Assembly: GCA_050996405.1 (NCBI GenBank)
Contig: JBPCRW010000253.1
Span: 1 to 6,263 of the forward strand
Direction: 5' to 3'
Length of the DNA stretch: 6,263 bases
DNA from: JBPCRW01 sp050996405
GTDB lineage: Bacteria; Acidobacteriota; Blastocatellia; Pyrinomonadales; Pyrinomonadaceae
Shown: piece after piece, positions 1 to 6,263 of the stretch
Layout of the letters: every line of letters begins with the position of its first letter
Position numbering within the stretch: the stretch's first letter is position 1
Position numbers and translations under genes: made by a program
Notes under the pieces: model-generated
Database searches by the model: none
Seen by the model: only the letters and a program-made list of their open reading frames with translations
Told to the model about the DNA's origin: nothing

Positions 1-605
1 CAATGAATCGTAACACGATGAACGGCAACGCGATGATGATAAACGCCAATTCGATGCCGTCGAATATGCAGATGAACGGGAACTCGAATATGTCGGAAAT
101 GTCGGATATGAAATCTTCGCCGAACGCCGCCGCTCAACCATTCGATTTGCAGTTTGTTGACACGATGTCAATGCACCACAAAAGCGCGGTTGATATGGCG
201 AAAATTGCCGTCCAAAAGGCAAGCCGTCCCGAACTGAAGGCTTTCGCGCAGAAAATCATTGACGACCAAACACGCGAAATCGCGCAGATGAAAGATTGGC
301 GCGAAAAATGGTTTGCGGGAAAGCCCGCCGCGATGAATATGGAAATGTCGGGAATGATGGATTCGATGAAAATGATGATGGAGGGCGGAATGAAGAAGAT
401 GGAAGCGGCGAAGGGCAAGGATTTCGACCTTCATTTTCTCGATATGATGACGCCGCACCACGCGGGCGCCGTTACGATGTCGAAAGAAGCGTTAACCAAA
501 GCCGAACATCCTGAAATCAAGACGCTGGCAAATCAAATCATCAAATCGCAGGAAGCCGAAATCGCGCAAATGAATGCGTGGAAAACAGCGTGGAGTAAAA
601 AATAA
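1..605 (+). CDS. Met-rich protein with two DUF305 repeats, 5' partial
   Basis: The reading frame is open at the left edge. The first ATG in view is at base 3, but no signal peptide follows it, so the true start is probably upstream; residues here are numbered from that ATG (200 aa). Residues 1-40 are a Met/Asn/Ser-rich low-complexity stretch. Two DUF305 (ferritin-like four-helix family) repeats follow at about 47-104 and 141-198. Each has a D-L-x-F-x-D-x-M start, a His pair (58-59 and 152-153) and an E-I-A-Q-M-x-x-W end. A Met-rich linker (111-133, 11 Met) joins them. I count 29 Met in 200 residues. DUF305 proteins are usually exported; Synechocystis CopM is a DUF305 protein that binds copper in the periplasm. 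A periplasmic soft-metal binding or buffering role is inferred from Met content and from the efflux genes downstream. The family call is secure; the metal and the localisation are not. Confidence 0.88.
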   Translation, partial: MNRNTMNGNAMMINANSMPSNMQMNGNSNMSEMSDMKSSPNAAAQPFDLQFVDTMSMHHKSAVDMAKIAVQKASRPELKAFAQKIIDDQTREIAQMKDWREKWFAGKPAAMNMEMSGMMDSMKMMMEGGMKKMEAAKGKDFDLHFLDMMTPHHAGAVTMSKEALTKAEHPEIKTLANQIIKSQEAEIAQMNAWKTAWSKK

Positions 606-617
606 CCGTCGAAGGAG

Positions 618-648
618 CGGAGACTTGCTACAAAAAATCGAGTCTCCG
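618..648 (+). terminator. Hairpin after the DUF305 gene, possible terminator
   Basis: CGGAGACTTG (618-627) pairs with CGAGTCTCCG (639-648) over ten base pairs, one of them a G-U wobble, around an 11-nt A-rich loop. It begins 13 bp after the DUF305 stop codon and ends 49 bp before the next gene. No U-run follows on the + strand; the next bases are TCAAAAACG. It is therefore not a classic intrinsic terminator and could instead be an mRNA-stabilising 3' stem or a processing site. If it does end transcription, the CDF gene needs its own promoter in 649-697, where I see no convincing -35/-10 pair. Confidence 0.4.
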
Positions 649-697
649 TCAAAAACGATGTTAAATAGCTTTTTGTATTTAGAGTTAGAATGCGGAT

Positions 698-1591
698 ATG
701 GGACATGAACACAATCACGCACCGGCAAATTACGGACGCGCTTTTGCAATTGGTATCGCGCTGAATTTAGGCTTTGTTATTCTGGAAGTCATTTACGGAC
801 GGCTGTCTAATTCGCTCGCGCTGGTCGCTGATGCCGGACACAATTTAAGCGATGTGCTTGGTCTTGCTCTGGCGTGGGGCGCGATGATTCTCGCACGCCG
901 CAGCCCAACGCCGGAGCGCACTTACGGTTTTCGCGGGTCTTCGATTTTAGCCGCGCTCGTTAATGCGGCGGTTCTTCTCATCAGCGTCGGCGCGATTGCT
1001 TGGGAAGCAGTCAGCCGACTCAAAAATCCGAGTTCAGTTGAAGAAACAACCGTCATTTGGGTTGCCGCCATCGGCATTTTGATAAACGGCGGAACGGCAT
1101 TGTTGTTTATGTCGGGACGCAAAGGCGATTTGAATATTCGCGGCGCGTTTGTCCATTTGGCTTCTGATGCCGTGATTACGTTCGGCGTAGTTCTAACGGG
1201 TGTTGCGATGCTTTACACAGGTTGGGTATGGCTTGACCCGATTGTTAGCTTAATCATTTCCGCGCTGATTACTTACGGCACTTGGGGCTTGCTTCGTGAT
1301 TCGGTCAATCTTGCTCTCGACGCTGTGCCGGAAGGAATTGATATAAACGGTGTCAAAGAATATTTGGCAAATCTGCCGACGTGCGCCGATGTCCACGACC
1401 TTCACGTTTGGGGAATGTCTACGACCGAAACGGCTTTGACCGCGCACGTTGTTTTGGAAAAAGCGGCTTGCGACGATGCGCTGCTTGCCAAAACCGCGAA
1501 CGAATTGCACGAAAAGTTTGGCATCGAACACACGACTTTGCAGATAGAGTTTGGCGACCCGTTGTATCCTTGTCGCTGTCGTCTAGTATAA
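698..1591 (+). CDS. CDF-family cation (Zn2+-type) efflux antiporter, CzcD/ZitB-like
   Basis: This inner-membrane protein of 297 residues has the normal length for the cation diffusion facilitator family, which exchanges cytoplasmic Zn2+ (also Cd2+ or Co2+) for protons. Six membrane segments are visible at about 13-33, 39-60, 82-105, 118-138, 150-173 and 178-198. The transport-site motifs are both present: H48-x-x-x-D52 after the A-D-A-G stretch in segment 2, and H153-x-x-x-D157 in segment 5. This HxxxD pair is typical of zinc-selecting members. The C-terminal cytoplasmic domain begins near 205 and carries the family's H-D-L-H-V-W motif at 233-238. The N-terminus has a short His cluster (H3, H5, H7), and the protein ends in C292-R-C294, possible extra metal ligands. 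ATG 698 is chosen because it opens the conserved N-terminus; the ribosome site upstream is weak. I leave the symbol empty because czcD and zitB cannot be told apart here. Confidence 0.93.
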   Translation: MGHEHNHAPANYGRAFAIGIALNLGFVILEVIYGRLSNSLALVADAGHNLSDVLGLALAWGAMILARRSPTPERTYGFRGSSILAALVNAAVLLISVGAIAWEAVSRLKNPSSVEETTVIWVAAIGILINGGTALLFMSGRKGDLNIRGAFVHLASDAVITFGVVLTGVAMLYTGWVWLDPIVSLIISALITYGTWGLLRDSVNLALDAVPEGIDINGVKEYLANLPTCADVHDLHVWGMSTTETALTAHVVLEKAACDDALLAKTANELHEKFGIEHTTLQIEFGDPLYPCRCRLV

Positions 1592-1606
1592 CCCCTAGAT
1601 TTTTAG

Positions 1607-1620
1607 GCTTTATGTAAAGC
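1607..1620. promoter_or_regulatory. Perfect inverted repeat between the CDF and RND genes, possible operator
   Basis: GCTTTA-TG-TAAAGC has perfect 6-bp arms around a 2-bp centre. It lies 15 bp after the CDF stop and 41 bp before the RND start. The tiny centre makes it a poor RNA hairpin but a reasonable half-site pair for a dimeric DNA-binding protein. A weaker CCTA/TAGG dyad (1594-1607) sits directly to its left. No regulator gene is in the window, so an operator role is only inferred. Confidence 0.3.
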
Positions 1621-1661
1621 GCAATCCAGCAAGTCATCGAACTGATTTTCTGAAGAATTAT

Positions 1662-4600
1662 ATGTTAAATGCAATCATCAAATGGTCTCTGCAAAATCGC
1701 CTGATAGTCGTGGCGTTTGCCGCACTACTTCTTGTTTGGGGAACTTACGTCGCGTATAACCTGCCGGTTGACGTTCTGCCCGACCTTAATAAACCCACCG
1801 TCACGATTATGACTGAAGCGGGCGGGCTTGCGCCGGAAGAAGTCGAAACGCTTGTTTCATTTCCGATTGAAACGGCGATGAACGGCGTTCCCGGAGTGTC
1901 GCGCGTGCGCTCGCAAAGCGGTATCGGGCTTTCGGTAATTTATGTCGAATTCGATTGGGGAACGGATGTTTATCGCAACCGCCAGCTGGTCGCCGAAAAA
2001 CTCTCGCAAGCCAAAGAGCAATTGCCGCCGGACGTTCAGCCGACGCTCGCGCCGATTTCTTCGATTATGGGCGAGATTATGCTCGTCTCAGTTAAATCGA
2101 AATCGGGCAAAATTGACCCGCTCGACGTTCGCACGCTCGCCGATTGGACGATACGCCCGCGCCTTCTGACGATTCAAGGCGTGGCGCAAGTCATCAACAT
2201 CGGCGGCGGAGTTAAGCAATATCAGGTTCTGGTCACGCCGGAAAAACTCAAGCAATTCGGCGTCACCATCGAAGAAGTTTCGAGCGCGCTCGAAAAATCG
2301 AACAGCAATTCGACGGGCGGTTTCGTGGACGCGCAATCGCAGGAATATCTGGTCAGAAATTTGGGCAGATTTTATTCGGTTGACGAATTAAAGAATACGG
2401 TCGTCGCTTATCGCAACAATACGGCGGTCAAGGTCGGCGATGTGGCAAACGTCGAGTTCGGCGCGAAAATCAAACGCGGCGATGCGGGTTCTAATGGAAC
2501 GCCCGCCGTGATAATGTCAATTCAAAAACAGCCCGGCACTTCGACGCTCGAACTGACAGCCAAAGTTGACGACGCGCTTAAAGAGTTACAGGCGAGCCTT
2601 CCGGAAGACATTGAAATCAACGCCCATCTTTTCCGGCAGGCGAATTTTATCGAAACTTCTATTTCTAACGTCGTCGAAGCCTTGCGCGACGGCGGAATTT
2701 TAGTCGTCATCGTTTTGTTTTTGTTTCTGTTGAATTTCCGCACGACGTTTATCACTTTGACGGCTATCCCACTGTCGTTCGTCATTACGTTTCTGATTTT
2801 TCAGGCTTTCGGCGTTTCCATCAACACGATGACTTTGGGCGGTCTGGCGGTGGCAATCGGGGAACTTGTGGACGACGCGATTGTCGGCGTGGAAAATGTT
2901 TTTCGTCGCCTGCGCGAAAATCGGCGGCTTGAGCATCCGAAATCGGCTTTAACAGTGGTTTTTGAAGCGTCATTGGAAATTCGTTCGAGCATCGTCTTTG
3001 CGACATTCATCGTCGCGCTCGTCTTTATCCCGCTTTTCCTGCTGACGGGTGTCGAAGGCAAACTGCTCGCACCGCTCGGTTTGGCTTACATTACGTCGCT
3101 TGCCGCTTCGCTGCTCGTGAGCCTCACGGTAACGCCGGTGTTGGCTTATTACCTGCTGCCGCAAATGAAAGCGATGCACGAGGAAAAGGACGGCTTTTTA
3201 GTTCGTTTCTTGAAAAAATGGGACAAGAAATTACTGCATCACACATTGCCGCATCCGTGGCTCGTCATCGGCGGAGCGGCATTAATGTTTCTTATCACGG
3301 CGGCGACCTTGCCTTTTTTAGGCACGTCGTTTTTGCCCGAATTTAATGAAGGAACGCTGACGATTAACATTCAGGCGCAGCCCGGAACTTCTCTATCGGA
3401 ATCGAGCCGCATCGGGCAAATCGCCGAAAAACTTCTTTTGCAAGTGCCGGAAGTTATCTCGACCGGCAGGCGAACGGGACGCGCCGAAATGGACGAACAC
3501 GCCGAAGGCGTTCATTACACCGAGATTGACGTTGATTTGAAAAAAGAAGGGGCGCGACCACGCGAGGAAATCTTAAACGACATTCGGGAGAAACTTGCGG
3601 AGATTCCGGGCGTTTCGGTGAATGTCGGGCAGCCGATTTCGCATCGCATTGACCATCTGCAATCGGGCGTGACGGCGCAAATCGCCGTTAAACTTTTCGG
3701 CGACGATTTGGGAGTCTTGCGCACGAAGGCGGAGGAAATTCGCAACGTGATGACGGGCGTTGAAGGCGCGACCGACGTTTTCATTGAAAAACAGGTTTTG
3801 ATTCCGCAGATTCGCTTTAATGTTGATAGAGCAAAGGCGGCGCAATACGGCTTGAACGCGGGAGAGATTACCGAAACTCTGGAAACGGCTTTAAACGGCA
3901 AAAAGGTTTCCGAAGCCGTCGAAGGGCAACGCCGCTTTGATGTCGTCGTCCGCTTTGCCGACGAAGCCAGAAACAATCTCGACGCTTTGCGAAACGTCAC
4001 CGTTGACACGCCGCAAGGGACGCAAATTCCGGTTTCGGCGGTTGCCACGATTGAAACCTTGCCGGGTCCGAATCAAGCTCTGCGCGAAAACACGAAACGC
4101 CGCATCGTCATTCAATCTAACGTGGCGGGACGGGATTTAGGCTCGGTCGTCGGCGATATGCAAGACCGCATCAAAGCGCAGGTCAATCTTCCTGAAGGTT
4201 ATTTTCTCGAATTCGGCGGGCAATTCGAGGCGCAGCAACGTTCGACGCGGATGCTTTCGATTCTAACAGTATTTTCGCTCGTGGCGATTTTCTTCATTCT
4301 GCTCAAAGCGTTGGGCGATTGGCGCAGCTCGTTGCAGGTGATGATAAACATTCCGCTCGCTTTAATCGGCGCGATTATCGCTCTGCTTTTGACGGGCGGC
4401 GTGTTTTCAATTGCAACTTTGGTCGGCTTTATCTCGCTCGTCGGCATCACGTCGCGCAACGGGATTATGATGATTTCGCATTATCTTCATTTAATGAAAG
4501 AAGAAGGCGAAGATTTCACCGAAGAAATGGTTGTGCGCGGCTCGCTCGAAAGATTAGTCCCGGTTTTGATGACCGCTTTGACCGCTGGTTTATCGCTGAT

Positions 4601-4883
4601 TCCGCTCGTGATTGCCGCCGGACAGCCGGGCAAGGAGATTCTGCATCCGCTCGCGGTTGTCGTGCTGGGCGGTATTTTGACTTCCACTCTACTTGACCAA
4701 ATCGTAACCCCAGCCGTGTTTTTTAAATTCGGCAGACCCGTCGCCGAGAAAATTATCGCCCAGCGCGAAGCCGAAAAAGCGGGACGCGAAGACGAGTGGG
4801 GCGAGGTGGAAAGCGAAGAACAACACGACCGGGACGTGCCGCCGTTTGGCGAGCGAATGCCGAATCCGGCAACGGGAACATAG
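1662..4883 (+). CDS. Heavy-metal efflux RND permease, CzcA/CusA family
   Basis: This is the inner-membrane, proton-driven pump of a tripartite metal efflux system; 1073 residues is full length (CzcA is about 1060, CusA about 1047). The RND plan is intact: segment 1 at about 12-30, a periplasmic porter/docking domain to about 340, segments 2-6 at about 343-495, segment 7 at 532-553, a second periplasmic domain at 555-862, segments 8-12 at 863-1020, and a charged tail of about 50 residues. Segment 4 reads A-I-G-E-L-V-D-D-A-I-V-G-V-E-N (398-412), with D404 and E411 matching the conserved acidic relay positions of heavy-metal RNDs; the extra Asp found in Cupriavidus CzcA is Ala398 here. By my hand alignment, the three Cu-binding Met of CusA are absent, with His665 at one of the positions. 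The second porter domain has possible hard-metal ligands E609, D611, E612, H613, H618 and H661-D664-H665. Zn, Co or Cd therefore looks likelier than Cu, as an inference. The adaptor (CzcB) and outer-membrane channel (CzcC) are not in the window. A GAAG at 1652-1655 is a modest ribosome site for ATG 1662. Confidence 0.95.
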   Translation: MLNAIIKWSLQNRLIVVAFAALLLVWGTYVAYNLPVDVLPDLNKPTVTIMTEAGGLAPEEVETLVSFPIETAMNGVPGVSRVRSQSGIGLSVIYVEFDWGTDVYRNRQLVAEKLSQAKEQLPPDVQPTLAPISSIMGEIMLVSVKSKSGKIDPLDVRTLADWTIRPRLLTIQGVAQVINIGGGVKQYQVLVTPEKLKQFGVTIEEVSSALEKSNSNSTGGFVDAQSQEYLVRNLGRFYSVDELKNTVVAYRNNTAVKVGDVANVEFGAKIKRGDAGSNGTPAVIMSIQKQPGTSTLELTAKVDDALKELQASLPEDIEINAHLFRQANFIETSISNVVEALRDGGILVVIVLFLFLLNFRTTFITLTAIPLSFVITFLIFQAFGVSINTMTLGGLAVAIGELVDDAIVGVENVFRRLRENRRLEHPKSALTVVFEASLEIRSSIVFATFIVALVFIPLFLLTGVEGKLLAPLGLAYITSLAASLLVSLTVTPVLAYYLLPQMKAMHEEKDGFLVRFLKKWDKKLLHHTLPHPWLVIGGAALMFLITAATLPFLGTSFLPEFNEGTLTINIQAQPGTSLSESSRIGQIAEKLLLQVPEVISTGRRTGRAEMDEHAEGVHYTEIDVDLKKEGARPREEILNDIREKLAEIPGVSVNVGQPISHRIDHLQSGVTAQIAVKLFGDDLGVLRTKAEEIRNVMTGVEGATDVFIEKQVLIPQIRFNVDRAKAAQYGLNAGEITETLETALNGKKVSEAVEGQRRFDVVVRFADEARNNLDALRNVTVDTPQGTQIPVSAVATIETLPGPNQALRENTKRRIVIQSNVAGRDLGSVVGDMQDRIKAQVNLPEGYFLEFGGQFEAQQRSTRMLSILTVFSLVAIFFILLKALGDWRSSLQVMINIPLALIGAIIALLLTGGVFSIATLVGFISLVGITSRNGIMMISHYLHLMKEEGEDFTEEMVVRGSLERLVPVLMTALTAGLSLIPLVIAAGQPGKEILHPLAVVVLGGILTSTLLDQIVTPAVFFKFGRPVAEKIIAQREAEKAGREDEWGEVESEEQHDRDVPPFGERMPNPATGT

Positions 4884-4895
4884 AGTTTGATTTTT

Positions 4896-4910
4896 GGGAG
4901 ACGCGGAAAG
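4896..4910 (+). promoter_or_regulatory. Ribosome binding site for the 68-aa gene
   Basis: GGGAG (4896-4900) and GGAAAG (4905-4910) lie 12 and 2 bp before ATG 4913. The first is the better-spaced Shine-Dalgarno candidate. Its presence favours this ATG over the in-frame ATG at 4796, which lies inside the RND gene. Confidence 0.45.
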
Positions 4911-4912
4911 CT

Positions 4913-5119
4913 ATGAGTATAAAAATGATTGGTATTCTCGTCGGAGTTTTCGGCTTGGGGTTGTTCGTCTGGCATATGGTCAAAGTGATAACTAACCAAG
5001 ACTACGATAGTCAAGGCTTTATCACACATCAATGGTTATCGTTAATCGGCGGCTTGCTGATACTGCTCGGCACTGCCATTTACATCATCGGGCGAGAACG
5101 TAAAAAACGTAAGGCATAA
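4913..5119 (+). CDS. Small two-segment membrane protein, unknown function
   Basis: This is a 68-residue protein I do not recognise. It has two hydrophobic segments, about 4-27 and 42-60, joined by a polar loop (N-Q-D-Y-D-S-Q-G), and ends in a strongly basic tail (R-E-R-K-K-R-K-A). By the positive-inside rule both ends should face the cytoplasm, with the loop in the periplasm. It begins 29 bp after the RND stop with a plausible ribosome site, so it is probably co-transcribed with the pump. The same frame is open back to ATG 4796, but that extension is charged, overlaps the RND tail and looks like out-of-frame RND sequence, so ATG 4913 is preferred; ATG 4925 (Met5) is also possible. An accessory role at the pump, like AcrZ at AcrB, is conceivable from position and size, but there is no sequence similarity that I can point to. 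Confidence 0.7.
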   Translation: MSIKMIGILVGVFGLGLFVWHMVKVITNQDYDSQGFITHQWLSLIGGLLILLGTAIYIIGRERKKRKA

Positions 5120-5139
5120 AGTTTTTATCTTTTTGATTT

Positions 5140-5144
5140 GAGAG
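5140..5144 (+). promoter_or_regulatory. Ribosome binding site for the 40-aa ORF
   Basis: GAGAG ends 8 bp before ATG 5153, a normal Shine-Dalgarno spacing. An alternative ATG at 5145 immediately downstream gives only a three-codon frame (M-D-L-stop), whose TGA overlaps ATG 5153 as ATGA. Confidence 0.4.
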
Positions 5145-5152
5145 ATGGATTT

Positions 5153-5275
5153 ATGAGGCTGTTAATCTGTTTGCAAAATGTCGGTCTGTTTTTGTGGAAT
5201 CTAGGCGTTCTCCTGTGCCTTTTAGGAACCAAAGCAACCGATAAAAAGCGCAAACGCCAGCCTAGCCAAATTTAA
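5153..5275 (+). CDS. Possible 40-aa single-segment membrane micro-protein
   Basis: This 40-residue open frame starts M-R-L-L-I-C. It has one hydrophobic segment at about 3-25, with Cys6 and Cys22 inside it, and a basic polar tail (K-A-T-D-K-K-R-K-R-Q). It begins 33 bp after the 68-aa gene and ends 62 bp before the DUF4396 gene, filling an otherwise empty space on the same strand. A GAGAG ribosome site stands at a good distance. The coherent hydrophobic-then-basic pattern supports a real protein, but a frame this short can arise by chance. I know of no family for it. The basic tail resembles that of the 68-aa protein just upstream. Confidence 0.5.
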   Translation: MRLLICLQNVGLFLWNLGVLLCLLGTKATDKKRKRQPSQI

Positions 5276-5337
5276 TTTTATAACCGCGCGAGCGACGACG
5301 CGAAATTTAAGTTGAAGGTAAGTCGGCAGAGATAAGA

Positions 5338-6263
5338 ATGACGAACACGATAGACAACATTTTGTGGATATGGTTTGCGCTGACTGCAATTTCCGTAGCT
5401 TACGTCGCTTGGGATTTATTTACCAGCACGCCAGAGATGAAAGTGATGAAGTGGGGCTGGATTCTGGTTACGCTTTACACCGGCATTTTCGGACTCATCG
5501 TTTATTGGTTTTCGTGCCGCGAACCCGCGCCCGGAACGCACGAAAAGTTTATCGCGCCGCTCTGGAAACAATCCGTCGGCTCGACGATTCATTGTATGGC
5601 TGTGGATGCAACGGGAATTATCGTTGCGGCGGCGATTACCAGTCTTTTGGGTCTGCCGATGGGCGTTGACGCGATTATTGAATATATCGCGGGCTTTGCC
5701 TTTGGGCTTTTTATCTTTCAAGCGCTCTTTATGAAAGATATGCTTGGCGGAAGTTATTGGGAAGCGGTTAAAAGCAGTTTTCTTCCCGAATGGCTTTCGA
5801 TGAACGCGGTGATGGCGGGAATGATTCCCACTATGATTATCTTGATGACGCGCGATATGCGGGCGATGGAGCCAGGCAACGTCAGATTCTGGGGCATTAT
5901 GTCGCTCGCATCCTTAGTCGGCGCGGTTCTGGCTTTTCCGGTCAATTATTGGCTCGTCTCTAAAAAACTAAAACACGGGATGGGAACCGAACGCTCTCTC
6001 GGCAAAGGCGGCGCGAAAACCGAAACTGACGGAAGCAAAAAAATCGCAAATCAGAAAGAAACGATGCCCGCCGCGCACGATATGACTGCGATGGGCAAAA
6101 AAAAGATGGACGGAATGAATATGGGCGGCAATGTTCCCGCCTCCAGCAAACTCGTTGTTACGCTTATCACTTTGGCGATGCTTGCTAGCGGCGGATTCTT
6201 AGCTGCGCGTTACGGAAACCTTTCAATGCGAGCGGGCGATATGGAGATGAAGCAAACGCCGAT
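5338..6263 (+). CDS. DUF4396 multi-pass membrane protein with Met-rich C-terminal extension, 3' partial
   Basis: The frame gives 308 complete residues without a stop before the window ends. The core matches DUF4396 as I remember the family: K-W-G-W-x-L-V-T-L-Y-T-G (38-49), C60-R-E-P-x-P-G, L-W-K-Q-S-V-G-S-T-I-H-C (75-86), A-V-D-A-T-G-I (88-94), G-F-A-F-G-L (119-124), M-K-D-M-L-G-G-S-Y (132-140), L-P-E-W-L-S-M-N (149-156), R-D-M-R-A-M-E-P (172-179), and P-V-N-Y-W-L-V (201-207) before K-H-G-M-G-T. About five or six membrane segments lie within 8-208. After residue 217 comes a polar linker, a Met/His-rich patch (243-264, including M-D-G-M-N-M), another hydrophobic segment (about 271-290), and a tail with further Met. 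DUF4396 has no established function. The Met patch and the neighbours suggest soft-metal handling, as inference only. ATG 5338 is the first ATG after an in-frame TAA at 5308; its ribosome site is weak. Confidence 0.88.
   Translation, partial: MTNTIDNILWIWFALTAISVAYVAWDLFTSTPEMKVMKWGWILVTLYTGIFGLIVYWFSCREPAPGTHEKFIAPLWKQSVGSTIHCMAVDATGIIVAAAITSLLGLPMGVDAIIEYIAGFAFGLFIFQALFMKDMLGGSYWEAVKSSFLPEWLSMNAVMAGMIPTMIILMTRDMRAMEPGNVRFWGIMSLASLVGAVLAFPVNYWLVSKKLKHGMGTERSLGKGGAKTETDGSKKIANQKETMPAAHDMTAMGKKKMDGMNMGGNVPASSKLVVTLITLAMLASGGFLAARYGNLSMRAGDMEMKQTP

Noticed and set aside
649..697. Promoter for the CDF gene
   Set aside because: TAGAAT at 686-691 resembles a -10 box, but no matching -35 stands at the right distance, and it would leave a nearly leaderless transcript. 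Not strong enough to list.
3515..4048. Open frame of 177 codons on the minus strand
   Set aside because: It lies wholly inside the RND gene, whose protein is clearly conserved. The minus-strand translation is Ser/Thr/Lys/Arg-rich with no recognisable domain, as expected for an antisense shadow.
4319..4696. Plus-strand open frame of 125 codons inside the RND gene
   Set aside because: The translation is Arg/Asp-rich and lies over RND segments 9-12; it is a frame-shifted shadow.
4796..4912. N-terminal extension of the 68-aa protein to the ATG at 4796
   Set aside because: The extra 39 residues are Arg/Gly-rich, overlap the RND tail and would place a charged stretch before the first membrane segment. 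ATG 4913 has a ribosome site.
4487..5032. Open frame of 181 codons on the minus strand
   Set aside because: It spans the RND 3' end and most of the 68-aa gene in antisense. Its translation is low-complexity Ser/Pro/Thr-rich without domain features or a plausible ribosome site context.
5268..5308. AAATTT repeats flanking GC-rich CGCG segments in the gap before DUF4396
   Set aside because: AAATTT is self-complementary and the CGCG arms are short with large unpaired parts. The pattern is within chance expectation for this sequence.
5364..5669. Plus-strand open frame of 101 codons overlapping the DUF4396 gene
   Set aside because: The overlapping frame from 5338 encodes all the conserved DUF4396 motifs; this one gives an Arg-rich, motif-free translation.

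Overview
The window is a compact set of metal-handling genes, all on the + strand. It appears to come from a Gram-negative bacterium with roughly balanced base composition. The Gram-negative call rests on a heavy-metal RND pump, which normally works through an outer membrane. The Asn/Met-rich low-complexity N-terminus of the first protein and the general gene style would fit Acidobacteriota (Blastocatellia-like), but this lineage is a guess and nothing in the window proves it.

Layout. (1) Bases 1-605 hold the 3' part of a Met-rich protein with two DUF305 repeats; its 5' end lies outside the window. (2) A 92-bp gap follows, with a GC-rich hairpin at 618-648. (3) Bases 698-1591 encode a zinc-type CDF cation antiporter. 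(4) A 70-bp gap contains a perfect 6-bp inverted repeat at 1607-1620. (5) Bases 1662-4883 encode a full-length CzcA/CusA-like RND permease of 1073 residues. (6) Two very small predicted membrane proteins follow: 68 residues at 4913-5119 and 40 residues at 5153-5275. (7) A DUF4396 membrane protein starts at 5338 and runs off the right edge. Its C-terminal extension is Met-rich and carries an extra membrane segment. No gap exceeds 100 bp. I saw no tRNA or rRNA gene, mobile element, CRISPR array or transcriptional regulator.

How the genes may work together. By family knowledge, the CDF protein moves Zn2+ (or a similar divalent ion) from cytoplasm to periplasm, and the RND pump exports metal from the periplasm. 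The pump needs a membrane-fusion adaptor and an outer-membrane channel, and neither is in the window. The DUF305 and DUF4396 proteins both carry Met-rich, partly His-rich stretches of the kind that bind Cu(I) or Ag(I). The locus therefore mixes a Zn-type signature (CDF, and an RND lacking the CusA methionines) with a soft-metal signature. The most unusual part is the 3' end: two micro-proteins with basic tails, then DUF4396 with its unfinished extension. No function can be assigned there from sequence alone.
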